A stretch of DNA of 20,726 bases from JAJDGF01 sp031549325 (lineage in GTDB: Bacteria; Bacillota; Clostridia; Christensenellales; Aristaeellaceae): positions 1 through 20,726 of the forward strand of contig JAVBQA010000026.1 of NCBI GenBank assembly GCA_031549325.1. Direction: 5' to 3'. A model generated the notes under the pieces. The model was not told the origin of the DNA, did no database searches, and was given only the letters and a program-made list of their open reading frames with translations. The translations under genes and the position numbers were made by a program. Shown here one piece after another: positions 14,430-20,726 of this stretch (position 1 is the stretch's first letter; every line of letters starts with the position of its first letter).

Positions 14430-15221
14430 CTACCCCTTGACCGCGCCGGCGGTCAGCCCCTGCACCAGCAGCTTCTGCGCAAACACGAAGAAGACGGCGA
14501 TGGGCAACAGGCAGATCACGAGGGACGCGTACACCAGTTCCACCGGGAACTGGGTGCCCTGCTGCTGGATGAACCGCAGCGGCACCACCGACAGCGGCTG
14601 CAGCGCGGGCTTGTTGATGAAGATCATGGCCATCTGCAGCTCGTTCCAGCTGGCCAGGAACGTCTGCACCAAAACGATCGCCAGGCCCGGGATGCTGAGC
14701 GGGAACATCACCGTCGTGAAGATCCGGAACAGGCCCGCGCCGTCGATGGTGGACGCCTCGATCAGCTCGCTGGGCAGCCCGTCGTAGAAGTTCTTCAGCA
14801 CCATCAGATTGAAGATGGCGTTGCTGGTGGCGTAGGGAACGATCAGCGCCAGCGGCGTGTTGTTGAGCTTCAGCCCCTTCACGATCTGGAACAGCGGGAA
14901 GATCGTGGCGGCGGCGGGCACCATCATGCCGGTGAGCAGCAGATAGTAGATCGCGTTTTTGAACCGGAAATCGACCTTGCTGAACGCGAACGCCGCCAGC
15001 GAGGTGACGACGGCCACCAGCAGAATCGTGCCGCCGACCACCAGCAGGCTGGTCTGAAAGTTGGGGAGCAGATTCACCTTTTCAAACACCCGCGCGTAGT
15101 TGTTCAAGCCGTTCGCGCCGAAGGACTTGAACAGCATCAGGCCCAGCGGATACAAAAACAGCGCCGCAAACAGCACGCACACGGCCTGGGTGACGATGGT
15201 GTAGCTTCTTGAATTCTTCAT
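14430..15221 (-). CDS. Sugar ABC transporter permease, MalG type
   Basis: The membrane protein of 263 residues has six or so hydrophobic segments. The EAA loop ELIEASTIDGAGLFRIF (152-168) and following VMFPLS dock to the ATPase. It ends in QGLTAGAVKG, the same tail as the permease at 1-535, which marks it as the second permease of a CUT1 importer. Its ATG overlaps the stop codon of the preceding permease (ATGA, 4 bases), which suggests translational coupling. The substrate is presumably the ligand of the solute-binding protein encoded upstream. No ATPase gene is in the operon, as is common in Firmicutes that share one MsmX-like ATPase. Confidence 0.95.
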   Translation of the reverse strand: MKNSRSYTIVTQAVCVLFAALFLYPLGLMLFKSFGANGLNNYARVFEKVNLLPNFQTSLLVVGGTILLVAVVTSLAAFAFSKVDFRFKNAIYYLLLTGMMVPAAATIFPLFQIVKGLKLNNTPLALIVPYATSNAIFNLMVLKNFYDGLPSELIEASTIDGAGLFRIFTTVMFPLSIPGLAIVLVQTFLASWNELQMAMIFINKPALQPLSVVPLRFIQQQGTQFPVELVYASLVICLLPIAVFFVFAQKLLVQGLTAGAVKG

Positions 15222-16111
15222 GCGTCAGCCAACTCCTTGTGCTTGCCGCCCCGGTAGTACAGCTTGAGCTGAAGCAGCGTCAGCACCATGGCGATCGCGA
15301 ACATGAACACCACGATGGTCGACGCGTAGCCCTGCTGGAACAACTCGAACGACTGCTTATAGATGTAGGTCGAGAAGAACTCGGTGGCGTAGTTCGGGCC
15401 TCCCTTGGTCAGCACGAACGGGATGTCGAAGCACTTCAGCGAGCCCAGCGCGCCCATCACGAACAGCGTGAAGTGGGTGCTGCGCAGCAGCGGAAAGGTG
15501 ATTCTGGTGAACTGCTGGCGCGAATTCGCGCCGTCGATGGTGGCGGCCTCGTAGATGTCGCCGGGGATGTTCAGCATGTTGGCGTAGTACATCAGCATGC
15601 TGTAACCCATCCACTGCCAGATGTTGATGATGACGATCCAGAGCAGCGCCAGGTTGGGCGCCGCCAGCCATTGCTGGGCGAAGCCGCCCAGGCCGACCGC
15701 GCGCAGCCCCTCGTTCAGGTAGCCCCGGTTGGTCTCCAGGATCTTGCTGAACACGTTGCCCACGATGGTGGCCGTGGCGATGACCGGCACGTAGAACGCC
15801 GTCCGGTAGAACCCCGCGCCCTTGATGCCCCGCGCGAAAAACGACGCGAACAGCATGCCGAGCGCCGCCTGAATGGTGATGGTGCTGATCGCGAACACGA
15901 AGAAGTTGCGCAGGATCTTGCCGGTGATGATCTCGTCGCTGAACATCTTGCCGTAATTGGCGAGGCCAACGAACTCCATGTCTTTGGAGATGCCGCTCCA
16001 GTCGTAGCCGCTGATGACGACGTTGTACACGATCGGGTACACCACGAACACGCCAAACAGCGCCAGCATCGGCAGGATGAACAGGTATCCGGCCAGGTTG
16101 TTTCGCTTCAA
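15218..16111 (-). CDS. Sugar ABC transporter permease, MalF/UgpA type
   Basis: The membrane protein of 297 residues opens with the typical LAGYLFILPMLALFGVFVVYP first helix. It has the EAA loop IYEAATIDGANSRQQFTRITF at 187-207, and GGPNYATEFFSTYIYKQSF near 237-255, a usual CUT1 permease segment. I chose TTG 16111 as start because GGGAGGG lies 7 bases upstream. An in-frame GTG at 16147 lies before that site, which would put the Shine-Dalgarno sequence inside the protein. It heads the permease pair with the 14430-15221 gene and is separated from the solute-binding protein gene by 210 bases with a strong hairpin. Confidence 0.93.
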   Translation of the reverse strand: MKRNNLAGYLFILPMLALFGVFVVYPIVYNVVISGYDWSGISKDMEFVGLANYGKMFSDEIITGKILRNFFVFAISTITIQAALGMLFASFFARGIKGAGFYRTAFYVPVIATATIVGNVFSKILETNRGYLNEGLRAVGLGGFAQQWLAAPNLALLWIVIINIWQWMGYSMLMYYANMLNIPGDIYEAATIDGANSRQQFTRITFPLLRSTHFTLFVMGALGSLKCFDIPFVLTKGGPNYATEFFSTYIYKQSFELFQQGYASTIVVFMFAIAMVLTLLQLKLYYRGGKHKELADA

Positions 16112-16144
16112 ACGGACGCCCTCCCTCCTGTGGCGGAATGAACC

Positions 16145-16301
16145 CACGGGGCGGATCGGGAACGGGCGGGCGCGCCGCCCCCCTGTCAGGGATCAGCGTC
16201 TGCTGACCGGCTCCCCCCTCCGCAGGGGCGAACCGCGGTTGCCCACGCGCCCATTCCCCGTGTATGACGGGCGCACGCCGCCGGACCGGCGGCGTGCGCC
16301 C
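16145..16301 (-). terminator. Structured gap between solute-binding protein and permease genes
   Basis: A perfect 14-bp stem with a 5-base loop (arms 16269-16282 and 16288-16301) sits 20 bases after the solute-binding protein stop. Further pairs CACGGGG/CCCCGTG (16145-16151/16256-16262) and GGGCGCG/CGCGCCC (16168-16174/16246-16252) can form downstream. No long T-run follows, so partial termination or 3'-end protection of the upstream message is more likely than complete stop. This would keep the binding protein in excess over permeases. Confidence 0.55.
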
Positions 16302-16321
16302 GCAGTGCGACAAACCCGCGA

Positions 16322-17617
16322 TTACCGCTTGGTGGTCTTGGACACTTCCTCGACCTTCTCGGCCGCCTGCATGGGGGTGACTTCGCCCAGGATCAGCGCC
16401 TTCAGGTTGTCGGCGATGGCCTGCTTCAGCTCCGGATAGGGGTTCTCGCGGTAGCCGCCGGTGTTGGTGGCTCCCATTACCATCAGCTTGTTGAAGTTCA
16501 CGATGCCCTCTTCGCTCAGGCAGTCGCCCTCAAACTTGACGCCCTCGCGGGACGGGAAGTAGGACAGGTAGGTGTTGTTCAGGATGTCCTGGCCGTCAAA
16601 CAGCATGTACTTCACGAACTCCCAGGCTTCGGCCTGATGCTCGCCCGCGTTGTTCAGGCACAGCACGTTCTCGACGGTGGCCTGGATCGGGGCGGGCTTG
16701 CCGTCGTTGTTCCAGTCCATGTTGATGACGGTGTGGGGGTGCTCGCCGCCGTTGAAGGTCTGATCCAGCTCCACGTCGCCCTCGCGCCTCGGGTAGGAGT
16801 TGATGACCCAGCTGCCGTTGGTGATCATGGGGATGGAGCCCTGGCGGTCGAACAGGTCGGTGGTGTCGGAGTACATGTTCACGCCCAGCGCGCCGTCCTG
16901 GAACACGCCCTCGTCAAACAGGCTCTTCCACGTGGCGAAGGACTCGACCAGCGCCGGGTCGGTGAAGGGGGTGGCGCCCGCGATCGCCGAATACAGCTTC
17001 TCGACGCTGATGTCGTTGGCGATGTTCATCCACATGTCCAGGTTGATCCAGTCGTCCTTGGCGCCGATGGCCAGCGGGTATTCGCCCGCGTCGCGCAGCG
17101 CCTTGGCGGCAACCTTCAGCTGATCCAGGTTCTGGGGCACTTCGATGCTGTGCTTGGTGAAGTAGCTCAGGTCGGCCCAGATGGTGCCGGCGTAGCTGGT
17201 GCCCATGGGCAGCCCGAAGTAGCGGCCGTTGTCCACGGTGACCTGGGTGGCGAACGGCACAAAGATCTTTTCCCAGTCGGCGCCCCAGGCGGTCGCGGCC
17301 ATTTCGGTCAGATCCACCTCAAAGTCGCGGAACTCCTTGTGGGTAGCGCCGGTCTGCAGCGAGTACACGTCCGGGCCCTGGCCGGTCGCCAGATCGATCT
17401 TCAGCTTCTGAATGTGGTCGGAGTAGGGCACGTTCACAAGCTCGATGTCGATGTTGGGGAACTTGGCCTCGAAGTCGGGCTCGACGGACGCGTTGAACCA
17501 GTCCTCGCCCGGGTTCCAGGTCTGGTACACCAGGTGCACCTTCTCCTCGGACAGCGCGGCGCTGGAAAGACCCAGCACCAGCGCCAGGCACAGCAGAAGC
17601 GACAAGGTTTTCTTCAT
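16322..17617 (-). CDS. Extracellular solute-binding protein of sugar ABC transporter
   Basis: The protein of 431 residues belongs to the SBP_bac_1 class. A clear signal peptide is MKKTLSLLLCLALVLGLSSA. The mature part starts near EEKVHLVYQTWNPGEDWFN, and the DLATGQGPDVYSLQTGATH segment is typical of CUT1 binding proteins. There is no lipobox cysteine at the cleavage region; the only Cys of the leader is at residue 10, in the hydrophobic core. It therefore looks like a secreted, non-lipidated protein. It captures an unidentified carbohydrate for the two permeases and could also inform the YesM sensor. Start ATG 17617 follows GGGAGGG (17625-17631) by 7 bases. Confidence 0.95.
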   Translation of the reverse strand: MKKTLSLLLCLALVLGLSSAALSEEKVHLVYQTWNPGEDWFNASVEPDFEAKFPNIDIELVNVPYSDHIQKLKIDLATGQGPDVYSLQTGATHKEFRDFEVDLTEMAATAWGADWEKIFVPFATQVTVDNGRYFGLPMGTSYAGTIWADLSYFTKHSIEVPQNLDQLKVAAKALRDAGEYPLAIGAKDDWINLDMWMNIANDISVEKLYSAIAGATPFTDPALVESFATWKSLFDEGVFQDGALGVNMYSDTTDLFDRQGSIPMITNGSWVINSYPRREGDVELDQTFNGGEHPHTVINMDWNNDGKPAPIQATVENVLCLNNAGEHQAEAWEFVKYMLFDGQDILNNTYLSYFPSREGVKFEGDCLSEEGIVNFNKLMVMGATNTGGYRENPYPELKQAIADNLKALILGEVTPMQAAEKVEEVSKTTKR

Positions 17618-17640
17618 GATATGACCCTCCCATGCGTATT

Positions 17641-17657
17641 GGGGCGCACAACGCCCC
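17641..17657 (-). promoter_or_regulatory. Leader hairpin upstream of the solute-binding protein gene
   Basis: GGGGCG and CGCCCC pair around a 5-base loop in the 5' leader, between the predicted transcript start (about 17661) and the Shine-Dalgarno site. It may protect the 5' end of the abundant message. Confidence 0.5.
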
Positions 17658-17667
17658 TTGTGAGCCT

Positions 17668-17697
17668 ATTGTAACGAAATACAGGCGGATTTGTTAG
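17668..17697 (-). promoter_or_regulatory. Promoter of the transport operon
   Basis: On the minus strand the -35 is CTAACA (17692-17697), the spacer is 18 bases and the -10 is TACAAT (17668-17673). The weak -35 fits dependence on an activator such as the neighbouring AraC-type regulator. Confidence 0.5.
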
Positions 17698-17746
17698 GCT
17701 TTCTTTACATGGATATGTGTCATTTCTTCAGGTGGCTCCGCCCGCC

Positions 17747-18484
17747 CTACCGCCGGCTCCGATACTCGGACGGCGTCACGCCCACCAGCTTGTGAAACCG
17801 CTTCGCGAACGAGCGGTAATCCGGGCAGCCGACCATGGCCCCGATCTCGGCCACGCTGCGGTCGGTGGCGCGCAGCAGCTGCTTGGCGCGCTCCATGCGC
17901 AGCGAGTTCAGGTAGGTGTTGTAGTTTGTGCCGGTCTTGCTCTTGAAGTACTGGCTCAGGTAGTTCGGGTGCAGGTAGAACACGCCCGCCAGCCGCACAA
18001 GGCTCAGGTCCTCGGCGTAGTGCTCATTGATGTGCTGCACGATGGCGTTGATCATGGGCACGCCGTGGCCTTCGGCGTCCGGCTCGGGCTGCGCCTCCAG
18101 CTTGTTAAAGTGCTCCTGTCGCAGGCGCAGAACCAGCTGCTCGAACTGCTCAAAATCCACCGGCTTCAGCAGGTAATCATACACCCGCAGCTGCAGCGCC
18201 TCGCGCATGTATTGAAAGTCGTCATAGCCGCTGATGATCACATACACCGTGGCCGGCCGCTCGGCGCTGACCCTCCGGATCACCTCCAGCCCGGTCAGCA
18301 GCGGCATGTTGATGTCCATCACCACCAGATCGGGGGAGAGCGCCAGAATCTGGTTCTCGGCCATGATGCCGTCGTAGGCCGTGGCGATGACGCGCATGCC
18401 CAGCCGCTCCCAGTTCACCAGCTTCAAAAACCCATCCACGATCACGCGCTCGTCGTCCACGATCATCGCCGTCAGCTGTCTCAT
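17747..18484 (-). CDS. AraC-type response regulator (YesN-like)
   Basis: The protein of 245 residues has an N-terminal receiver domain with acidic pair Asp10/Asp11, phosphorylation site Asp57 (LVVMDINMP), and Lys107 in YLLKP. The C-terminal AraC DNA-binding domain has two helix-turn-helix units (about 158-183 and 208-232), ending in the family signature RFHKLVGVTPSEYR. It is the expected partner of the YesM-type kinase at 12582-14423 and likely activates the adjacent transport operon. Start ATG 18484 follows GGAGG by 5 bases; an in-frame ATG 51 bases upstream falls near the promoter. It lies 129 bases ahead of the binding-protein gene, which has its own promoter. Confidence 0.95.
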   Translation of the reverse strand: MRQLTAMIVDDERVIVDGFLKLVNWERLGMRVIATAYDGIMAENQILALSPDLVVMDINMPLLTGLEVIRRVSAERPATVYVIISGYDDFQYMREALQLRVYDYLLKPVDFEQFEQLVLRLRQEHFNKLEAQPEPDAEGHGVPMINAIVQHINEHYAEDLSLVRLAGVFYLHPNYLSQYFKSKTGTNYNTYLNSLRMERAKQLLRATDRSVAEIGAMVGCPDYRSFAKRFHKLVGVTPSEYRSRR

Positions 18485-18512
18485 GTGCGCCTCCAGTCCA
18501 CTGTATACGCCC

Positions 18513-18521
18513 ATTCTATCA
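18513..18521 (-). promoter_or_regulatory. Extended -10 promoter of the response-regulator gene
   Basis: Minus strand TGA-TAGAAT about 30 bases before the start codon, with the hexamer at 18513-18518. No clear -35 is visible. Confidence 0.4.
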
Positions 18522-18541
18522 CAACGCGCGCCCAAGCAAAA

Positions 18542-18565
18542 GCGCGGCCCGCAAAATGGCCGCGC
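18542..18565 (-). terminator. Terminator of the sigma/anti-sigma operon
   Basis: GCGCGGCC and GGCCGCGC pair around an 8-base loop, followed on the minus strand by TTTTGCTT. It lies 20 bases after the anti-sigma stop codon. Confidence 0.7.
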
Positions 18566-18585
18566 CGGTGCTTACCTAGGATACG

Positions 18586-19557
18586 CTAATCATCCGCCAG
18601 GTCGCTCGTCTGCCACTCCGTCTCCCATTCGAGCACGCGGCCGTCCCGCGCGTCCAGCGTCACCTCGTACTCGTGGTGTTCGCGCACGAACTCCACCTCG
18701 TACACCATGCGCCCGAAGTCGTAATCCATCTCGCAGCTGACGCTCTCCGGCTGCCCGGCCTCCAGACCGTGCTGGCGCAGCGCCAGCCGGATGGCCGCTT
18801 CGCTGCCGATGTAGCCCGCGGTGCTGGCCGTGCCCGACATCACCGCCAGCTCGGCGGCGCCGGGCTTGGAGCACAGCATCAGATTCAGCGCGTGCACGGG
18901 CAGCCCGCTCAGCGCGTCAAAGCTCAGCGCCGGGTTTTGGGCGATCAGCGTTTGGATCAGCTGAGCCTTCCCGCGCGAGATCTGGTGCAGCGCGCTCATC
19001 GCCCGCGCCTCTTCGCCGGGCATGATGCGCTGGCCCACCAGCGCGCCGGACAGCCGCCCCTCGAATGCCGATTCGGCGGCCTTCTCGGCCAGCTCGATCA
19101 GCGCCTGCGCGCCGCCCTCGTCCGGGGCGTCCACCGACACCAGCACCGAGTTGTTCTCGGCTGTGAGGTAGCCGTTTTTCAGCATGGAGCCGACCAGCGC
19201 GTTGACGGCCACCTCGGCGGTTGTTCCCCGAAGGTCCATGCCGCCCAGCACGGTCTTCGCGTCCTCATTCAGCGCGCTGGCGGAAATCACCCGCCAGCCG
19301 CTGTTGAAGCGCAGCTCGATGCTGGGGTTTACATCCAGATCCATCACCGCGAAGGTGGCGAAATTCCGGTAGCCCAGCGCCGAGCCGAGCAGCACGAGCA
19401 GCGCGGCGGCAAACGCCAGCACGGGCCGCAGCGGGCGACTGGCGCGCCGCGTGAAGGCGATCGGCGCGGGCAGCGCCTCGGGCAGCGCGGGCGGCTCCGC
19501 GGGCGCAAATCGGGTGATCTCCTCAGCCAGCAGCCGCTCAATATCCCGGTTCTTCAC
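18586..19557 (-). CDS. RsgI-like membrane anti-sigma factor with PepSY domain
   Basis: The protein has 323 residues. A short cytoplasmic segment (1-44) would hold the sigma factor, and one membrane helix lies at 45-64. The outer part begins AVMDLDVNPSIELRFNSGWRVISASALNEDAK (70-101), the characteristic RsgI-type extracytoplasmic motif. A C-terminal PepSY domain occupies about 250-315 (GSEAAIRLALRQHGLEA, YEVEFVREHHEYEVTLDA, GRVLEW). The start overlaps the sigma gene by 20 bases, the usual coupling of sigma and anti-sigma. It presumably holds the ECF factor at the membrane until an envelope signal releases it. The PepSY end resembles the secreted protein at 20251-20541, for example EYEVTLDARDGRVLEWETE against EYECEIEQATGQILEWDMD. 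Confidence 0.85.
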   Translation of the reverse strand: MKNRDIERLLAEEITRFAPAEPPALPEALPAPIAFTRRASRPLRPVLAFAAALLVLLGSALGYRNFATFAVMDLDVNPSIELRFNSGWRVISASALNEDAKTVLGGMDLRGTTAEVAVNALVGSMLKNGYLTAENNSVLVSVDAPDEGGAQALIELAEKAAESAFEGRLSGALVGQRIMPGEEARAMSALHQISRGKAQLIQTLIAQNPALSFDALSGLPVHALNLMLCSKPGAAELAVMSGTASTAGYIGSEAAIRLALRQHGLEAGQPESVSCEMDYDFGRMVYEVEFVREHHEYEVTLDARDGRVLEWETEWQTSDLADD

Positions 19558-20107
19558 GCGTTGCGCCCCCTTCCAATTGCTTGCGCAGCTTGCCCAGCGC
19601 GCGCTGGTATTTCGAGAGCACCGTGGACAGCGGCAGCCCCAGCAGCCCCGCGATCTCCCGGTGTTTCAGCCCGGAGAGCGCGTGCAGGATCACGATCTGC
19701 CGCTCCTCGTCGCTCAGCACTCGCATGGCCGCCCGGAGCACGATCCCCTCTTCCGGCTCCGGCGGCGATTCGCCCACGTCCAAGGGCTCGAAGGGCGCCT
19801 CGCGCCGCGCCTGGCGCATCTTCATCAGCGACAGATTTTTGGTGATCGTCAGGATCCAGGCCATGGGCTTGCCCATTTTCCGGTAGCCGCTCGCGGCGGC
19901 GCACACCTGAAGATAGGTGTCCTGGGTCACGTCCTCGGCGTCGTGCCGGTTCTTGAGGATGGACAGCGCGAAGCCGAACACGGCGGCGCGGGTCTGCGTG
20001 TACAGCTCGCGCAGCGCGTCCTCGTCGCCCGTCCCGCAGCAGACGATCAGCGCCTCCGGGGGATCGGCGCGGTGCACGCGTGCACCCATGACGCCAAGAA
20101 ACAGCAT
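19538..20107 (-). CDS. ECF-type RNA polymerase sigma factor
   Basis: The protein of 189 residues has sigma region 2 at about 34-97 (YTQTRAAVFGFALSILKN, DAEDVTQDTYLQV) and region 4 at about 123-178. Its helix-turn-helix is KHREIAGLLGLPLSTVLSKYQRAL (split here only by reading, residues 148-171). There is no region 3, as expected for ECF or group IV factors. It directs RNA polymerase to a small set of envelope-stress-type promoters. Start ATG 20107 follows AAAGGGAGA by about 6 bases; an internal ATG at codon 7 has no such site. The downstream anti-sigma gene overlaps it. A candidate self-recognised promoter lies at 20126-20156. Confidence 0.92.
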   Translation of the reverse strand: MLFLGVMGARVHRADPPEALIVCCGTGDEDALRELYTQTRAAVFGFALSILKNRHDAEDVTQDTYLQVCAAASGYRKMGKPMAWILTITKNLSLMKMRQARREAPFEPLDVGESPPEPEEGIVLRAAMRVLSDEERQIVILHALSGLKHREIAGLLGLPLSTVLSKYQRALGKLRKQLEGGATREEPGY

Positions 20108-20125
20108 CGCTCATCTCCCTTTCAT

Positions 20126-20156
20126 CCCTACAATGCGCAAAGGCCCGGGTTTATCG
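20126..20156 (-). promoter_or_regulatory. Candidate ECF autoregulatory promoter
   Basis: CGATAAA (20150-20156) as possible -35 and GCATTGTAGGG (20126-20136) as possible -10, 13 bases apart, lie directly ahead of the sigma gene. The same pair precedes the divergent PepSY gene. Assigning it to this sigma factor is inference. Confidence 0.5.
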
Positions 20157-20171
20157 CGGCCGGACAACCCC

Positions 20172-20200
20172 ATTATACAACAATTTTTTCCTCTTGTGCG
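20172..20200 (-). promoter_or_regulatory. Sigma-A type promoter of the sigma operon
   Basis: A perfect TATAAT (20172-20177) follows CGCACA (20195-20200) at 17 bases on the minus strand. The -35 is poor. It could supply basal expression of the sigma gene. Confidence 0.5.
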
Positions 20201-20229
20201 ATAAAGCGCCCCGGTCCAGCATTGTAGGG
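20199..20229 (+). promoter_or_regulatory. Candidate ECF-dependent promoter of the PepSY genes
   Basis: CGATAAA (20199-20205), 13 bases, GCATTGTAGGG (20219-20229): the same two blocks and spacing as ahead of the sigma gene. CGCCCC (20207-20212) and GGGGCG (20227-20232) could also pair in a leader, if transcription starts further upstream. Confidence 0.5.
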
Positions 20230-20250
20230 GCGAAAGGGAGGGATGCTCTG

Positions 20251-20541
20251 ATGAAAAAAGCGACTGTGCTGCTGCTGGCGCTGATGCTGCTCTGCCCGGC
20301 GGGATTGGCAGCTTCTGTGGAACAGCCTGCGCCCGTGACCATCGAGCAGGCGCTGGAGATCGCGCTGCTGCAGGCGGGCCTGACGGAAGACCAAGTGCGG
20401 GTGACCCAGGCTGAGGCCGAGATCGACGACGGCCGCAGCGTGTTCGAGATCGAGTTTTTCGCGGGACGGACCGAGTACGAGTGCGAGATCGAGCAGGCCA
20501 CCGGGCAGATTCTGGAATGGGATATGGACAGAGACGACTAG
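20251..20541 (+). CDS. Secreted PepSY-domain protein
   Basis: This is a small protein of 96 residues. The signal peptide is MKKATVLLLALMLLCPAGLAA, with cleavage probably near residue 21. One PepSY unit follows: VTIEQALEIALLQAGLTEDQV, then FEIEFFAGRTEYECEIEQA and GQILEWDMD. PepSY domains are secreted or membrane-anchored and are proposed to inhibit proteases or sense the envelope. The leader Cys at residue 15 is not followed by a proper lipobox context. Start ATG 20251 follows GGGAGGG (20236-20242) by 8 bases. The gene is divergent from the sigma gene and 16 bases ahead of a second PepSY gene, so the two form an operon. Its domain matches the C-terminal end of the anti-sigma factor. Confidence 0.88.
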   Translation: MKKATVLLLALMLLCPAGLAASVEQPAPVTIEQALEIALLQAGLTEDQVRVTQAEAEIDDGRSVFEIEFFAGRTEYECEIEQATGQILEWDMDRDD

Positions 20542-20557
20542 AGAGGGAGGGATCCAC

Positions 20558-20726
20558 ATGAAGGGCAAGACCAAAAAGCTGCTGGCGATGGCGCTGATCC
20601 TGATGAGCCTGATGTCGCTCGCCGCGACGGCGCAGGCGGCCAGCCACATCGGAACCAGCCGCGCCAAGAGCATCGCGCTCAAGCGCGCCGGGCTGAAATC
20701 GTCGGCCGTGCGGTTCACCAAGGCGC
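20558..20726 (+). CDS. Second secreted PepSY-type protein (3' end outside window)
   Basis: ATG 20558 follows GGGAGGG by 7 bases and the frame stays open to the window end (56 codons visible). The product begins MKGKTKKLLAMALILMSLMS, a signal peptide with likely cleavage after AQA. It then has IGTSRAKSIALKRAGLKS followed by AVRFTKA, which matches the first helix and strand of a PepSY domain. It is cotranscribed with the preceding PepSY gene. The rest, including any further PepSY repeats, is not visible. Confidence 0.8.
   Translation, partial: MKGKTKKLLAMALILMSLMSLAATAQAASHIGTSRAKSIALKRAGLKSSAVRFTKA

Larger units (their letters stand above)
20115..20240. repeat. Mirror-image 42-nt regulatory arms between sigma and PepSY genes
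   Basis: The left arm (20115-20156, minus strand) and right arm (20199-20240, plus strand) both read CGATAAA, 13 unconserved bases, GCATTGTAGGG, 2 bases, GAAAGGGAG. The final block is the Shine-Dalgarno site of each gene. The other two blocks have no coding or ribosome-binding explanation. Confidence 0.85.

Noticed and set aside
13044..15212. 722-codon plus-strand open frame opposite the kinase and permease genes
   Set aside because: The product is rich in Gln/His/Arg/Asp with no domain and crosses the boundary of two certain genes on the other strand.
20243..20251. Mini-ORF ATG-CTC-TGA just before the PepSY gene
   Set aside because: Two codons only, too close to the Shine-Dalgarno site (none to 1 base) to be a likely translated leader.

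Overview
The window looks like chromosomal DNA from a GC-rich anaerobic Firmicute of the Clostridia type. Signs of this are strong GGGAGG or AGGAGG Shine-Dalgarno sites before nearly every gene, the YesM/YesN type two-component pair, a YbiT/YkpA-like ABC-F ATPase, a LysM protein of a family I associate with Firmicutes, and an ECF sigma/RsgI-like anti-sigma pair. A Christensenellales- or Oscillospirales-like source would fit. This is an inference from gene content, because there is no rRNA or marker gene. No tRNA, rRNA, CRISPR array, integrase or transposase was seen.

Left part (1-9.3 kb): a run of small transcription units. The window opens in the 3' end of a sugar ABC permease followed by an intracellular GH51 alpha-L-arabinofuranosidase, so this is the tail of an arabino-oligosaccharide uptake and hydrolysis operon. 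Next come a MmcQ/YjbR protein and an iron-sulfur flavoprotein-like reductase divergent from it. An ABC-F ATPase plus GNAT acetyltransferase operon is divergent from a patatin-like phospholipase. A GH99-like (WbsX) protein plus DUF3795 Cys-rich protein operon is divergent from a LysM protein with a helical C-terminal domain.

Middle (9.3-18.5 kb): a carbohydrate-response module on the minus strand. Reading along that strand, it has an AraC-type response regulator with its own promoter, a secreted solute-binding protein, two ABC permeases, a YesM-type sensor kinase, an ADP-ribosylglycohydrolase-family protein with an extra C-terminal domain, and a uroporphyrinogen-decarboxylase-family protein. 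Junctions from permease to ADP-ribosylglycohydrolase are overlapped or tightly spaced. No ATPase gene is present, so the transporter probably uses a shared MsmX-like ATPase encoded elsewhere. Two gaps (9337-9673 and 10801-10980) are packed with inverted repeats that nest into multibranched folds. They look like structured non-coding or interspersed-repeat elements and not plain spacers.

Right part (18.5-20.7 kb): an ECF sigma factor overlaps its membrane anti-sigma factor, which has an RsgI-like outer domain and a C-terminal PepSY domain. Divergent from it are two small secreted PepSY proteins, the second cut by the window edge. The divergent intergenic region carries a 42-nt mirror-image arrangement, CGATAAA-N13-GCATTGTAGGG, in front of both transcription units. 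The spacing is the same and the N13 is unconserved, which is the pattern expected of a shared alternative-sigma promoter. This suggests a self-contained envelope-sensing regulon and is the most interesting item in the window.
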